Source: Pedobacter sp. PACM 27299 (lineage in GTDB: Bacteria > Bacteroidota > Bacteroidia > Sphingobacteriales > Sphingobacteriaceae). Taken from it: DNA of 64,000 nucleotides. The translations under genes were made by a program, and so were the position numbers. The notes beneath the pieces were generated by a model. It saw only the letters and a program-made list of their open reading frames with translations. It made no database searches and had not been told where the DNA came from. Positions within the stretch are counted from its first letter, which is position 1, and each line of letters starts with the position of its first letter. The stretch is from the NCBI RefSeq assembly GCF_001412655.1, contig NZ_CP012996.1, positions 620,001 to 684,000 of the forward strand, in the 5' to 3' direction. Shown piece after piece: positions 34,895 to 46,700 of this stretch.

Positions 34895-37417
34895 TTATCC
34901 GACCGTCACTAGTAAACGATGAGGGATTTTTCTTTCCTCCATAAAACACAGCCTTTCATATTTATACTCATTGACCTTGACAGTGTCCTGTAGATCCTGA
35001 AATATGGCAATCATAAGATCGTAGACCATAATACAATTGAGGTTGAGCTCATTTCTTTTGAAAATCTGCAGGCTTTCATTGGAATATTCATAAGCTTGTA
35101 CAAATTCTCCACGCAGTCTGAGTTGATTGGCTTGTACCATTCTAAACATACATTCCGAATATTCTGTCAGCTTAAACCTAGTTCTGTTATGGTGAATTTC
35201 AGATAAAATACGCTCCAGCTGATCTGTTTTTTTTCCAGGCTGAATTTTTGACTTCGCCAGAGCAAAAATGTTCATGATAAATATGGGGAAAGCAGTCCTT
35301 TTAGAGAAAATCCTGGGCTGCTGTTTCCTGATGGCCTGCACAATTTCCAAGGTGCCCTTGTCTGTTCCGTAAAAGGTATTGAGCAGGATCAAAAGCAAGT
35401 AGGAGATGCCCTGCCTGGTATCCAATGTGGTTCGGTTTTCCAGAAATGGATAGTTAAAGTGCTCAAGATCCTTAATCAGAGGGTGGCTGGCATCTGCCCG
35501 GTTGCTGAGCTTCAGGTAAATCAGCCAGCAAACTTCATACGGACTGATAAACCAGTTGCTTAAATCCATGGCTGCAATTTTAGTCAGCCTCAGGGCAATG
35601 CTGTCCTGATCCATGCTCATCACGTCAAAAATGGCTAGGATACTTTGGTAAATCGCCCTGTTTTCATCATTGTCGGCCACATCTGCCAATACGTTGACTG
35701 CTTCTTTATAGCAGGAGTCGACGAAATCAAAGTTGATCAGCTGTTTGATCAGGATATCATGTAATTTATGCTCAGTCAGCAATTTAAAGGTATCCGGACT
35801 ATAGCGGGCACGGAACCTGATGTTCTCTGCAATAAATAAAATAAGGTAATTGCGCTCAAAATAGTTGATTTCCAGGTCGAATACATGTGCCAATGCCCCA
35901 AAATCACCAATTCTGATGATAAAACGAATGGTCCATTGTATCAGGTGAAACCTCACATTGCTGTTTTCGTAATTGCGCTGAATGTATTCAAAGAAAGTCC
36001 AGTTGACTTGCAGGTGGAACTTTTCCAGCAGCTCAATAAATAAAAAATATTCGAAGAGATGCGGGTAAATAAAACGAACAAATTCTCTTGGCTGGTAATC
36101 ATCCTGACTCTTTTCCTCCACCAAAATACCTTCGGAAACCAGTTCCATGTACGCATTTTTAAAAGCCGATAATTCTGCAATCAGCAAGTCTTTCGGTACT
36201 GAATTAGCGTTCTTGCCATATTCAGTGAGCTGAATAACTTTTTTTAAGAAAAGAATCTTCTCCGTATAGTAATTGGATTTATATATTTTTTCCTGAATGA
36301 ACCTCGAAATCAGTTCATGGAAAGTAATGCTGCTCGAATAGTTAAAGTAAGGATCTTCTTCCTTCAGCTGATAATAAAGCTGGATATAGAGAGGGAATTT
36401 TAATTGAGATTTGAGTTTCGGATTTAACTCATGAACATCTGAATGGTTGATCTTATCAATAATCCGGTCAATCTCTTTACCTGTGAGGGGAGGTACATTG
36501 GAAACTTCATTGTGATTGAAGTAATTTCCAGTAAACCACTTAGACCTTAAAAATGCAGAATGTCTGATACAATCGTAGAATCTGGTCCAGGTAGTAGAAC
36601 GCATGCTCATCACCAATTTTATCGAATCATTGTGCTCAATACTGCAAATGAAACTGATGATGTTTTCAAACATCTGCTTTTTTAAATCCCTTTTAACCAT
36701 CACTTCAGAAAAGCCATCAATAATGACGACAAACTTTCTGCCCGTGGCCTTATGATTTTCTCTGATCAGTTCCAGGAGACTTTCGTGGTGGGGGATGCCC
36801 AATTGTATTTTTAGCAGATCCTCAAAACTGATGTTGTGCTGATCAGGATTGAAAATGTTATTGGCAAAGAGAAATAATACCGTAGAATCTAAATGCTGAG
36901 CAGTTTCTCCATGAAAAAATTTTTCTACTAAATGACTCAGTAAAATCGTTCTGCCATAGCCTGGCTGTGAAATGAAACAGGTATAACTATAATCACTTTT
37001 GAAAAAATCATCGAAATCATGTTCGGCAAACTTTCTACTGATGGTCATCTCATAAGGTATACCAGACCTGTTTTTAATGCCTTTTAACGTGAAATTCGTT
37101 ACTTTTTTAGCATTCATCCGGATATCAGCCCAACTGTTGACCGGAGCTTGTGTGTTGGAGGGGAGTGCGCGGGTCCAAGTTTGTGGATCCTCCTTGTTTA
37201 CGTACTCAGAAAGTGTCGTTAGCGTGAATTTAGAAAAATTGTGTTTCACAACAGCAAAACCAAACAACCGTTTGATCGTCGTTTCGCTGACGTTTTTATT
37301 GAGCGTTTTGCTGATTTCAATGGAGATCCTTTTACAATCAGCGGGAGTGATGGTTCGAATTCCTGTTTTTAATAGGATGAGACTCTTCACTTCATTTAGG
37401 GTAAATATATCCTCCAT
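34895..37417 (-). CDS. NACHT/STAND-like ATPase with N-terminal helix-turn-helix-like domain
   Basis: An 840-residue cytoplasmic protein of unknown role. Residues 1 to ~85 (CKRISIEISKTLNKNVSETTIKRLFGF, then FTLTTLSEYVN) resemble a helical, possibly DNA-binding N-terminal domain used by several Bacteroidota regulators. Residues ~125-340 resemble a NACHT NTPase: a Walker A-like loop SQPGYGRT in which R156 replaces the usual lysine, Walker B-like FVVIIDGFSE (D234, E238) and a sensor-like LVMSMRSTTW. The remaining ~500 residues are helical and Leu/Tyr-rich, suggesting a repeat or sensing region. STAND proteins serve as signal-sensing switches, some in antiphage defence; no effector domain is visible, so regulation or defence are both open. 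Confidence 0.65.
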   Translation of the reverse strand: MEDIFTLNEVKSLILLKTGIRTITPADCKRISIEISKTLNKNVSETTIKRLFGFAVVKHNFSKFTLTTLSEYVNKEDPQTWTRALPSNTQAPVNSWADIRMNAKKVTNFTLKGIKNRSGIPYEMTISRKFAEHDFDDFFKSDYSYTCFISQPGYGRTILLSHLVEKFFHGETAQHLDSTVLFLFANNIFNPDQHNISFEDLLKIQLGIPHHESLLELIRENHKATGRKFVVIIDGFSEVMVKRDLKKQMFENIISFICSIEHNDSIKLVMSMRSTTWTRFYDCIRHSAFLRSKWFTGNYFNHNEVSNVPPLTGKEIDRIIDKINHSDVHELNPKLKSQLKFPLYIQLYYQLKEEDPYFNYSSSITFHELISRFIQEKIYKSNYYTEKILFLKKVIQLTEYGKNANSVPKDLLIAELSAFKNAYMELVSEGILVEEKSQDDYQPREFVRFIYPHLFEYFLFIELLEKFHLQVNWTFFEYIQRNYENSNVRFHLIQWTIRFIIRIGDFGALAHVFDLEINYFERNYLILFIAENIRFRARYSPDTFKLLTEHKLHDILIKQLINFDFVDSCYKEAVNVLADVADNDENRAIYQSILAIFDVMSMDQDSIALRLTKIAAMDLSNWFISPYEVCWLIYLKLSNRADASHPLIKDLEHFNYPFLENRTTLDTRQGISYLLLILLNTFYGTDKGTLEIVQAIRKQQPRIFSKRTAFPIFIMNIFALAKSKIQPGKKTDQLERILSEIHHNRTRFKLTEYSECMFRMVQANQLRLRGEFVQAYEYSNESLQIFKRNELNLNCIMVYDLMIAIFQDLQDTVKVNEYKYERLCFMEERKIPHRLLVTVG

Positions 37418-37720
37418 ATGTAGTCTGAGTGAGCATTAATTTCTTAAACTAAACGAATATAATGCTTTCAGTACAATAATGAACAGGTGTAAATCAAGTA
37501 AAAACTGAATAAATATCCTTGTTGACGTATAAATATCTGCTGATTAGGTTTTTATACCTGTTTTTGTACAGGTTGAGAAAAATTGTCCACAGCAAAATGA
37601 ACAAAATGAATAAGAAAATCATTTTGTTTTACTTAAATGAACAATTCGAACAGATCTAACGAGCGTGCGTATGATTAAAATTGCACTAAAGTAAAATTTA
37701 ATCGTCCCAATTCCGCTCCT
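37418..37720. promoter_or_regulatory. Divergent spacer between the NACHT-like and giant adhesin genes
   Basis: A 303-bp AT-rich spacer with several symmetric elements. ACCTGT (37556-37561) and ACAGGT (37568-37573) form a 6-bp inverted repeat. CAAAATGAA is tandemly duplicated (37593-37601, 37602-37610). ACAAAATGA (37601-37609) pairs with 37619-37627 over 9 bp. These could be operator sites for either gene. No exact TAnnTTTG box was found on either strand. Confidence 0.4.
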
Positions 37721-40700
37721 ATGAAATCTACATCTACCCATTCGGGAAAGCTTAGAAACTTAAAGGTAATAAAATTTATTCTTATAGGTTGTATCTTTCT
37801 AACGCTAAATAATTTTAAAACGTATGCACAGGTAAAAAATTATGCAACGGTAACTCCTTCGACTGGTGCGTTTACCTATCCCGTAATTTTAACAGGTGAG
37901 GGGCCTGCTGTAGTTGATGCAACAGGAGGCTCCGTCGATGACCCTGGAAATGCAGCAACAGGAGGAACCGGGACATCCGCAACGATGAATGCGAATTTTA
38001 TCTCTATCTTGGGCGTGTTGGGTTCTAATGGAGAATCCTGGTTGCAATTGAAATTCCCGCAGCCGGTAGGAGCAGGAAAAACAACTTATATCCGTTTTGA
38101 CGCACCTACCATTACTAAGGGGGTTCATCTTGATTTACTGCAGATTGTAGGGAATTTGACAGGTTTGATTAAAAATAACCTGGTGAAATTTGAAGCTTAT
38201 AAAGATGCCAATGCTGGCTCGATTGGAACGCTTGTAACGGATGCTAATCTTCAGGCTGGAGTAGTTCAGGATGCTAATGGTTTTACTTATTTCGCAGTAA
38301 CTTCCTCTTCAGCATACAATTCGATACGCATCAAATTGAGCCTGAAGTCAAAATTACTCAGCCTTTCAGTAGCCTCAACACTGAGTATGAAGGTGTATGA
38401 TGCCTTTACAATTTCACCCGCTGCTGGAGGAAATTGTTCAACAGCGGTGCTGGCAAGTACTGGCGAATCAACAGGAGTAAATGTAACCTTATCTTCATTA
38501 ATAACCAACCCTGCACTTGCTGCAGATAATAACATCAATACTTTTTCTATACTTAAAGCAGGTTTAGTTGGTGTTGGATCAACAACAGCCCAATCCATAT
38601 ACTTTAATCAATCTTCTGATGCAAATGCAGTAGCTAAAATCTGGCTCTCTGTTCCACCAAGCTTATTGACCGTAAATTTATTCAATGGGATCCAATTCCA
38701 GGCCTATAATGGAAATACGCCAGTTGGATCTCAAGTTGCTGCCAGCTCTCTTCTTGGAGGACTGGACTTATTAGGACTTTTTGCAAACACAAAACCTATT
38801 CCCGTTTATTTTACTCCTGGTGGATCCTTTGACCGCATCCAGGTGATTATGAGCAACGTAGTTGCGCTTGGATCAAACATTGTAGGCGGCGGACTGAATA
38901 TACATGAAGTAGAAGTAACGGTGCCAAAGCCATCTCTAGCTGGTGTAACTAATGGCGCCTTAGCGGGGGTCTGCGGAAATACAGTGAATCTAGGTATTAC
39001 TTCCCCAGCAAGTGGTACCACTTATACCTGGTATCGTAAAAGCGGATCTTCGAAAGTCTCGCGTGGAACGAGCACAAATGGAACTTTTACAGAACAACTA
39101 ACTAACCCTGGAACTTACACATACTACGTGTCTGCGCTAAAAACAGGATGTACGGCAGAGTCAGACTTGGATAGTGCAACGGTTACCCTAACAGCGATTC
39201 CGGTTTTACCAATAGTAACCGCAAACCCAATATGTTCCGGATCACCTGGAATTTTTACGGTAACTAATGCTGAAGCTGGTGTGGTTTACAACTGGTATAC
39301 TGGTAATACAGGTGGAGTTCCGGTATTTTCCGGCAGCACTTACACCACCGGTCCTTTGTTGGCTAATGCTACTTTCTACGTGGAAGGAGCAAACGGCAGC
39401 TGTTTAAGTCCAAGCCGAACGCCAGTTACCCTTACGGTAAATGCAATTCCTGCAGATGCACAGGTGATCACCAACAATGTGATCATCAGCAGCGGGCAAA
39501 CAGCAACCTTAAACGCGATTCCAACTACCGCAGGTAGTACGATAAGCTGGTACACTGCCTCATCAGGTGGCGCGGCTATCGCAACAGGAAATACCTTCAC
39601 AACTCCGGCACTAACTACGCCAACCACTTACTATGCCGGAACGATCAGTGACGGTGGCTGCCCAAGTGTAAATCGTGTCGCCATATCGGTCACTATTGCC
39701 CCGGTAGGCACAGGATTGAATTGTAAAACAGCAAATGCGCAAACGAATGGCGTGGAAGGATTACTTTGTGTTGGATGTGCAATCGTGGATCCAACGTTTG
39801 CAGTTGACAATATCCCAACCAATTTTAGCTCGATACATGCGCCGGTTAGTTTGCTTGCTGCAGCTTATCAGCGACTGATTTTCCCTGCTGCGGGTATTGC
39901 TACGGATAGCATCCGCTTAACATTGGCAGTTCCAGGCGGACTGGCAGATGTTTCCCTACTTGGGGGAATTACTATAAATGTCATGAATGGCAATACTGTG
40001 GTCAGTCCTTATCAGATTAACTCTGGATTGGTACACTTGCAATTATTACAGGATGGTCAGACCGTTAAAGTAACCGTACCTGCAGGAGGAGTTTATGATA
40101 GAGTAGAACTGAGGCTTTCCGGAGTGGTACAAGCACTTACTACACTGAATGTGTACGGTGCAGAAGTGATCTATCCGAATCCAGTGATCAGTGCCGGAAC
40201 AACAGTTTGTTCAGGAACAGGAACAAACTTAACCGCCACAGCTGTAGCTGGTACTACACTGAGCTGGTATGCAAACGCAACAGGAGGAACAGCACTGGCT
40301 ACTGGAAATACTTATTCGCCGACAAATTTAACTGCTACCACTACTTATTATGTGGAAGTAGCCAGAGGCGGCTGTGTCAACACAGACCGTGTAGCGGTTG
40401 TTGTAACGGTGAATCCGGCAATCGTATTTGCAGCGACGACCTTAAACAATGCAACCATAGGTTCTTCTTATACTAAGCAGCTAAATGCGGCCACTGGTGG
40501 AACACCAGCCTTTACTTATACGCTGGCTTCTGGTAGTACGCTGCCTACTGGATTGAGCTTGTCCAGCACAGGTGTGATTTCAGGAATACCATCTGCATCC
40601 ACCGCTCCAGCTGATTTTGCTTTCTCTGTGATCGCGAAAGATAGCAAAGGATGTGTGGCAACTGCAGCTTATACCTTCAAACTAACTCCGGCATTAGCTT

Positions 40701-43700
40701 TGCCAGCAGCAACACTACCTAATGGAGTGGTCAGCGTAATTTATCCAAACCAACCGCTGCCAGTAGTCACTGGTGGAACAGGTCCATATACTTATGTAGT
40801 CACTGGCACGCCTCCGGGAGTAACTTTCAATAATGACAATACCAACCCTGGCATTTCAGGTACCCCAACACTTGCCGGTACTTATACGGTAAAAGTGACG
40901 GCCACGGATGCCAATGGAAATAGCATCAGCCAGAACTATACCCTGATCGTGAAAGACCTGTTGGTATTGCCTCCAGCAACATTAGCCAATGGTACAGTAG
41001 GTGTCAATTATCCAGCGCAAACCATTCCGGCTGCTATCGGCGGAACTTCACCTTATACTTATGCGGCTACAGGAACGCCTCCAGGATTAACATTTAATAC
41101 CAGTACCCGTGAAATTTCCGGAATCCCAGCAACTGCAGGTACTTATACCGTGCAGGTTACAGCGACCGATCTCGAAGGAAAAACGGTAAGTAATAATTAT
41201 CCGCTAACTATCGGCCCTGCATTGGTACTTCCCCCAGCTACTTTGGCTGATGGTAATGTAGGGATAGCTTATACACCTCAAACTATTCCTTCTGCGATTG
41301 GTGGAACATCACCTTATACTTATACTATCGCTAACCTGCCATTAAACCTGACTTTCGATCCCATCACAAGGGTAATCTCAGGAACACCTGCACAATCCGG
41401 TGCTTACAGCGTCATTGTAACGGTAAAAGATCAGACGGGAGCTACGGCAAGCAATACTTATGCTTTAAGAATTATCGGTGCTTTATCTCTGCCATCTGCA
41501 GCTTTGGCTGATGGTACAGTAGGCACAGCTTATCCACCAGTAGTGCTGCCTTCAGTAACTGGCGGAACAGGACCTTATACTTATACCTCGGCAAATGTGC
41601 CAACGGGATTGAGTTTCGATCCAGCAACAAACACGTTGTCGGGAACACCAGCAATTGGCGGAACATTTACTTTCCAGATCACTGCAAAAGATGCAGCCAA
41701 TAATAGCACCACTACAGATTTTGTGATTAAAGTAAAAGTAGGAGATCCTACAGTAGCAGCTGCCAGCACCTGCGCTGGATCAACGGCTACACTTAGCGTC
41801 ACGAATGTACTTTCAGGCGTAACCTATAACTGGTACGCCGCAACAGGAAGCACCTCGATCTTTACCGGCAATTCCTTTACGACACCAGCATTAACTGCCA
41901 ACACTACTTATTATGTAGAAGCAGTTTCTGGTACAGCAGTAAGTAACCGCATCCCAGTTGCCGTAACAGTAAGACCTGCAGCAACTTTAGCTGTAGTGAC
42001 TGGAAACCAAATCATCAGTGCCGGACAAACAGCTACCTTACAAGCCACTGCAGATGCAGGAAATACCATCAGCTGGTTCAGCAATTCAACTGGCGGTGTG
42101 GCATTAGCCACAGGAAATAGCTTTACTACACCAATATTAAATACCACCACCACTTATTATATTGAAACTCAAAATACTGCTGGTTGCGTAAGCGCCACCA
42201 GAGTTCCGGTAACTGTTACCGTAACCGGCCTGCCAACTAACACCAATTGTAACGCGGCAACAGGTCAGCAAACTGCAATTGATGGGGTTTGTTTATTGTG
42301 TGGTATTACAGACGCGGGTGCTTCCACAGATGCAGACCCAGCCACATTCACGTCTATTCGTTTAACGGTTGGTGTTGGTGCAACTGGTTATCAGCGCTTA
42401 ATCTTTGCGAATCCTGGAGTGGCAACCGACAGTATCCGTCTGGATCTTGGCTTCCCTGTAGGACTAGCTGATTTAAGTGTGCTGAGTGGCGCAACTGTGA
42501 CCGTTTTCAACGGCACTACATCAGTGAAAAGCTATCCTTTAAATTCTACGCTCATCCACCTTTCTCTGTTAAGCCCATCAAGGCTGACCGCTACATTTGC
42601 AGCCACTGGTGTTTATGATAGGGTAGAGATTCGTTTCGGCGCATTGGTTTCTGCATTAAGTACGCTTAATGTGTATGGTGCCACCGTGATCTATCCAAAC
42701 CCAACAGTAGCAAGTACAGGTCAGACGACCTGTGCAGGAAATACCACTACTTTAACTGCAACAGCAAATGGAGGGACTACCTTAAAATGGTATGCTACCG
42801 CAAACAGCGGTACGGTATTGGCAACAGGGCCTAGCTTTACTACTCCGGTTTTAAATGCAACCACTACCTATTATGTAGAAGTAAGTAAAAATAATTGTGC
42901 CAATACGGAGCGTATACCGGTTACAGTAACCATTACACCCGCACCCTCAGCACCAGTATTGGCCAGCGTATCAGCAGTATGCTATGGTAGTACTGCGAGC
43001 CTGACCGTAAATAATGCAACACCAGGATTAAATTACAACTGGTACACTTTGGCAGCAGGAGGTACTGCTGTATTCACAGGTGCAACATTTGTAACACCTG
43101 CTTTATTAGCCAATACTACTTATTATGTAGAAGCTGCCAGTCCGGGATGCGGCGTGTCTACCCGTACTGCGGTACCGGTAACGGTGAACCCAATAGTAGC
43201 ATTACCACAGGTGACTGCTTCTGCAACTACGGTGAATGCCGGACAAACAGTGATTTTAAACATCAGTCCAGTCGCAGCGGATGTGACCTATAACTGGTTT
43301 ACAGACGCGGCTTCAACAACTCCAGTGTATACTGGCTCTACTTTTGTAACGCCGCCACTATTGGTGAATACCACTTATTTTGTAGAGGCAAAATCAAACC
43401 TGACCGGTTGTCTTTCTTCAAGCCGTGTTCAGGTCACTATCACTGTAAACAATGGAGGTAACCCAAATCCAGTGCCTTGTCAGGCTGCAGTTTCGGAAAC
43501 ACATGGTGTAGACGGAGTAGCCTTACTTTCAGGAGTGTTTAACCCTGAACTTGCATTTGATAATGATACCCAAACCGGATCCTCATTATTGATGCCAGTA
43601 GGAGCATTGGGAGCTTCAGTTTATCAGCGCCTTAATTTTGGCAGCATCTCCACTGTAGGCGATACTGTTAAGGTTCTATTAAATACACCAGGTAAATTAT

Positions 43701-46700
43701 TATCACTTGGTTTATTGTCAAATATTCAGATTGGAACCTATAACGGAGCCAACAGTAATAACGATGGAGTTCAAATCAATAATCAACTGGTGAACCTGCA
43801 GCTATTGAGCAACAATACACAGGCCTTGCTGACTTTTGTGCCAAAAGTACCTTTTGATCAGGTAGAAGTTCGCTTGAATTCTGGTCTCGCGGGTGTATTG
43901 TCAAGTGTGAACTTAAACTATGCACAGAGAGTGATGCTGGCGCCAACATTGACGGTTGCCAATCCAACCGCATGTGCCAATCAGGCGGTTACTTTAACAG
44001 TACTGAATCCAAATCCAGGCCTGATCTATACCTGGTATGATGCCACAGGTGCAACGGTACTTTCGACAGGACCAACGTTTAGCCCAACAGTAACCGCAAA
44101 CACGATTTTCTACGTGTCGGCGAATGCGGGAACCTGCGCCAGCTATAAAACAAAAGTTTCCGTAACGGTAACGCCAATTCCTGATGTGCCAACCTTGGTG
44201 AATGCCAATGTTGAAACCTGTTCAGGAAGTGATGTGGTACTTACTGTAAAAGACCCAATGCTTGGCGTAACTTACAGATGGTACGACAGCAATAATATAC
44301 TTCAGGCAGGCAAAGATGGGACTACATTTACCATTCAGAATGTAACTGCCAATACCTCCTATTCAGTAGAAGCTTTCATCAGCTCTTGCGGAATCAGTTC
44401 TGCCGCTAAAGCAACAGCTTCGATTACTGTAGGTAACTTAAGTAATCCAGTATTGCTGCCAGCATCAGTAACGGTAAGCTCTGGTGCTCCTGCAATATTG
44501 ACAGCAACGTCAAGTACTGCCGGTGCAGTATTTAAATGGTACACTTCAAATGTGGAACCAGTTCCATTCTTTACTGGTGCAGTATTACAGGTTCCAGGAG
44601 TAGTAAATCCTGGTCCGGGTAACCTCGTGACTACCTATTATGTGACTGCAGAAATCCCAGGCGGATGTGTTTCTCCTACCAGATCTACAGCTACAGTTAC
44701 CGTACTTCCTGCTGGCCTGCCAGTAGATGCACCTTGCGAATATGCTTCCGTTCAAGTAGCTGGAGGTGTAGACGGTGTGGGTGTATTAGCAGGTCTGTTT
44801 AATCCAGAAAAAGCAGTTGACAATTCCGCAACTACCGCTTCTTCACTAGTGATGCCAGTAGGCGTTCTAGGTGCCTCAGTTTATCAGACAGTTGGATTCA
44901 CTAGCCTGTCGAATATCGGAGATACCGTTCGTGTACGTGTGACTGTCCCAGGTAAACTACTGGATGTAGGCTTGCTGTCTTCTATTGAATTGACAACTTA
45001 TAACAACTTAGTAAGTAATGGCGACATAATTACGGTAAGTAATCCTTTAGTTAAACTTGATCTGTTAACGAATAATAGCGAAGGAATCCTTTCTTTCGTA
45101 CCTGCAAAACAATTTGATGCAGTAGAATTGAGGTTGAGATCAGGACTGGCATCAGTGCTAAGTACTGTCGATCTGAACTATGTACAGCGCGTACAAATTG
45201 CACCAAAAGTATCAAGCACAACAGCTTCCGCTTGTGTGGGAACCGGTGCTGTGCTGAGCGTGCTGAACCCTAATGCTGGTTATACTTATAAATGGTATAT
45301 CGGAACAGCAGCAACAGCCGCTGCAACAGGTCCTACTTATACGACCGCAAATAACCTTGCCCTAGGTAGCTACGATTATTATGTAACTGCTACACGCAAC
45401 AATTGTGAAAGTGCAAAAACTAAAGTAACGGTGACGATACTGGCTGCACCAGATGCACCGGTAGCAGTGGCAGGAAATCCATTAACTACTTGTCCAAATC
45501 AACCAGCTGTCCTGGCCGTAACTGGAGTAGCAGGTGTGACTTACAACTGGTATGATGCTTTAACAGGTGGAAATGTACTGGCTTCAAATACCAGTACCTA
45601 CACTACTGCTGCAAACCTGACTTTGGGTGCTCATGATTTCTTCGTAGAAGCAGTCAATGGCAATTCATGTGTGAGCACATTGGCGAGAACAAAAATCACC
45701 ATTACGGTGAATCCTTTAGCTACACCAGCAGACATTACTGTAACAGGTGCTGACCTTCCTTTCTGTGGCACGACAAAAGCAACACTAACGGCAAGCACCG
45801 GTGCAGCGGTAATCAATCCTAAATTCGCCTGGTATACTGATGCGGCATTGACACAATTGGTATCCAGCAATGCAGTTTACGAACCTACCATTACTGCCAG
45901 CACGACTTTCTTTGTAACGGTGTTTGGAGATAACCTGTGTTTGGGTAACGCGGCAAGTGCGAAAGTAGTTAGCATTGTAGTGAATATACCTGCAACTGCA
46001 AATGACATTACCGTAACCGGAAATGAAGCTTCATTCTGCGCAGGAGCGAAAGCCAGTTTAAAAGCAGCAAGCACCATCAGCAACGCTACATTTGTATGGT
46101 ATAGTGATGAAAACTTGACGACTGAGGTTTTCAGAGGACCAGTATATGAGCCAATAGTTACCGTAAGCACTACTTTCTATGTGAGTGTGAGCGGCGACAA
46201 TAAATGTCCAAACCTTCCTGGAACAGGTAAAGCAGTCGCAATCACTGTCAATACTCCTGCAATTGCAAACGACATCACCGTAACCGGTGCAGATGCCGCT
46301 TTCTGTGCAGGTACAAAAGCAAGCTTAAGAGCGAGCAGCGTTGGTATTGATAATCCGACTTACATTTGGTATGCCAATGAAGGTTTAACGCAAGAGGTAT
46401 TCAGAGGTTCATTATACGAGCCAATAGTAACCGCAAACACTACTTATTATGTAGTGGTTAGCGGAACGAATAAATGTCCAAACAATGTTGGAAATGCAAA
46501 AGTAGTCACCATTACCATGAATACACCTGCAACAGCAGGAGATATCATGCTGGATGGGAACAATAACAATTACTGTAAAGGATCTAAAGCAACCTTAAAG
46601 GCGAGCAGCACTACTGTGAACACTCCGGTGTTTACCTGGTACAACGATGTAGACCTGACGGATGTTGCTTTCAGCGGTCCGGTGTTTGAACCAGTATTGA

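Noticed and set aside
34895..37417. Reading the NACHT-like gene as part of a defence island
   Set aside because: No restriction-modification, toxin, nuclease or phage-related genes are adjacent; neighbours are a LuxR-type regulator and T9SS-related genes.
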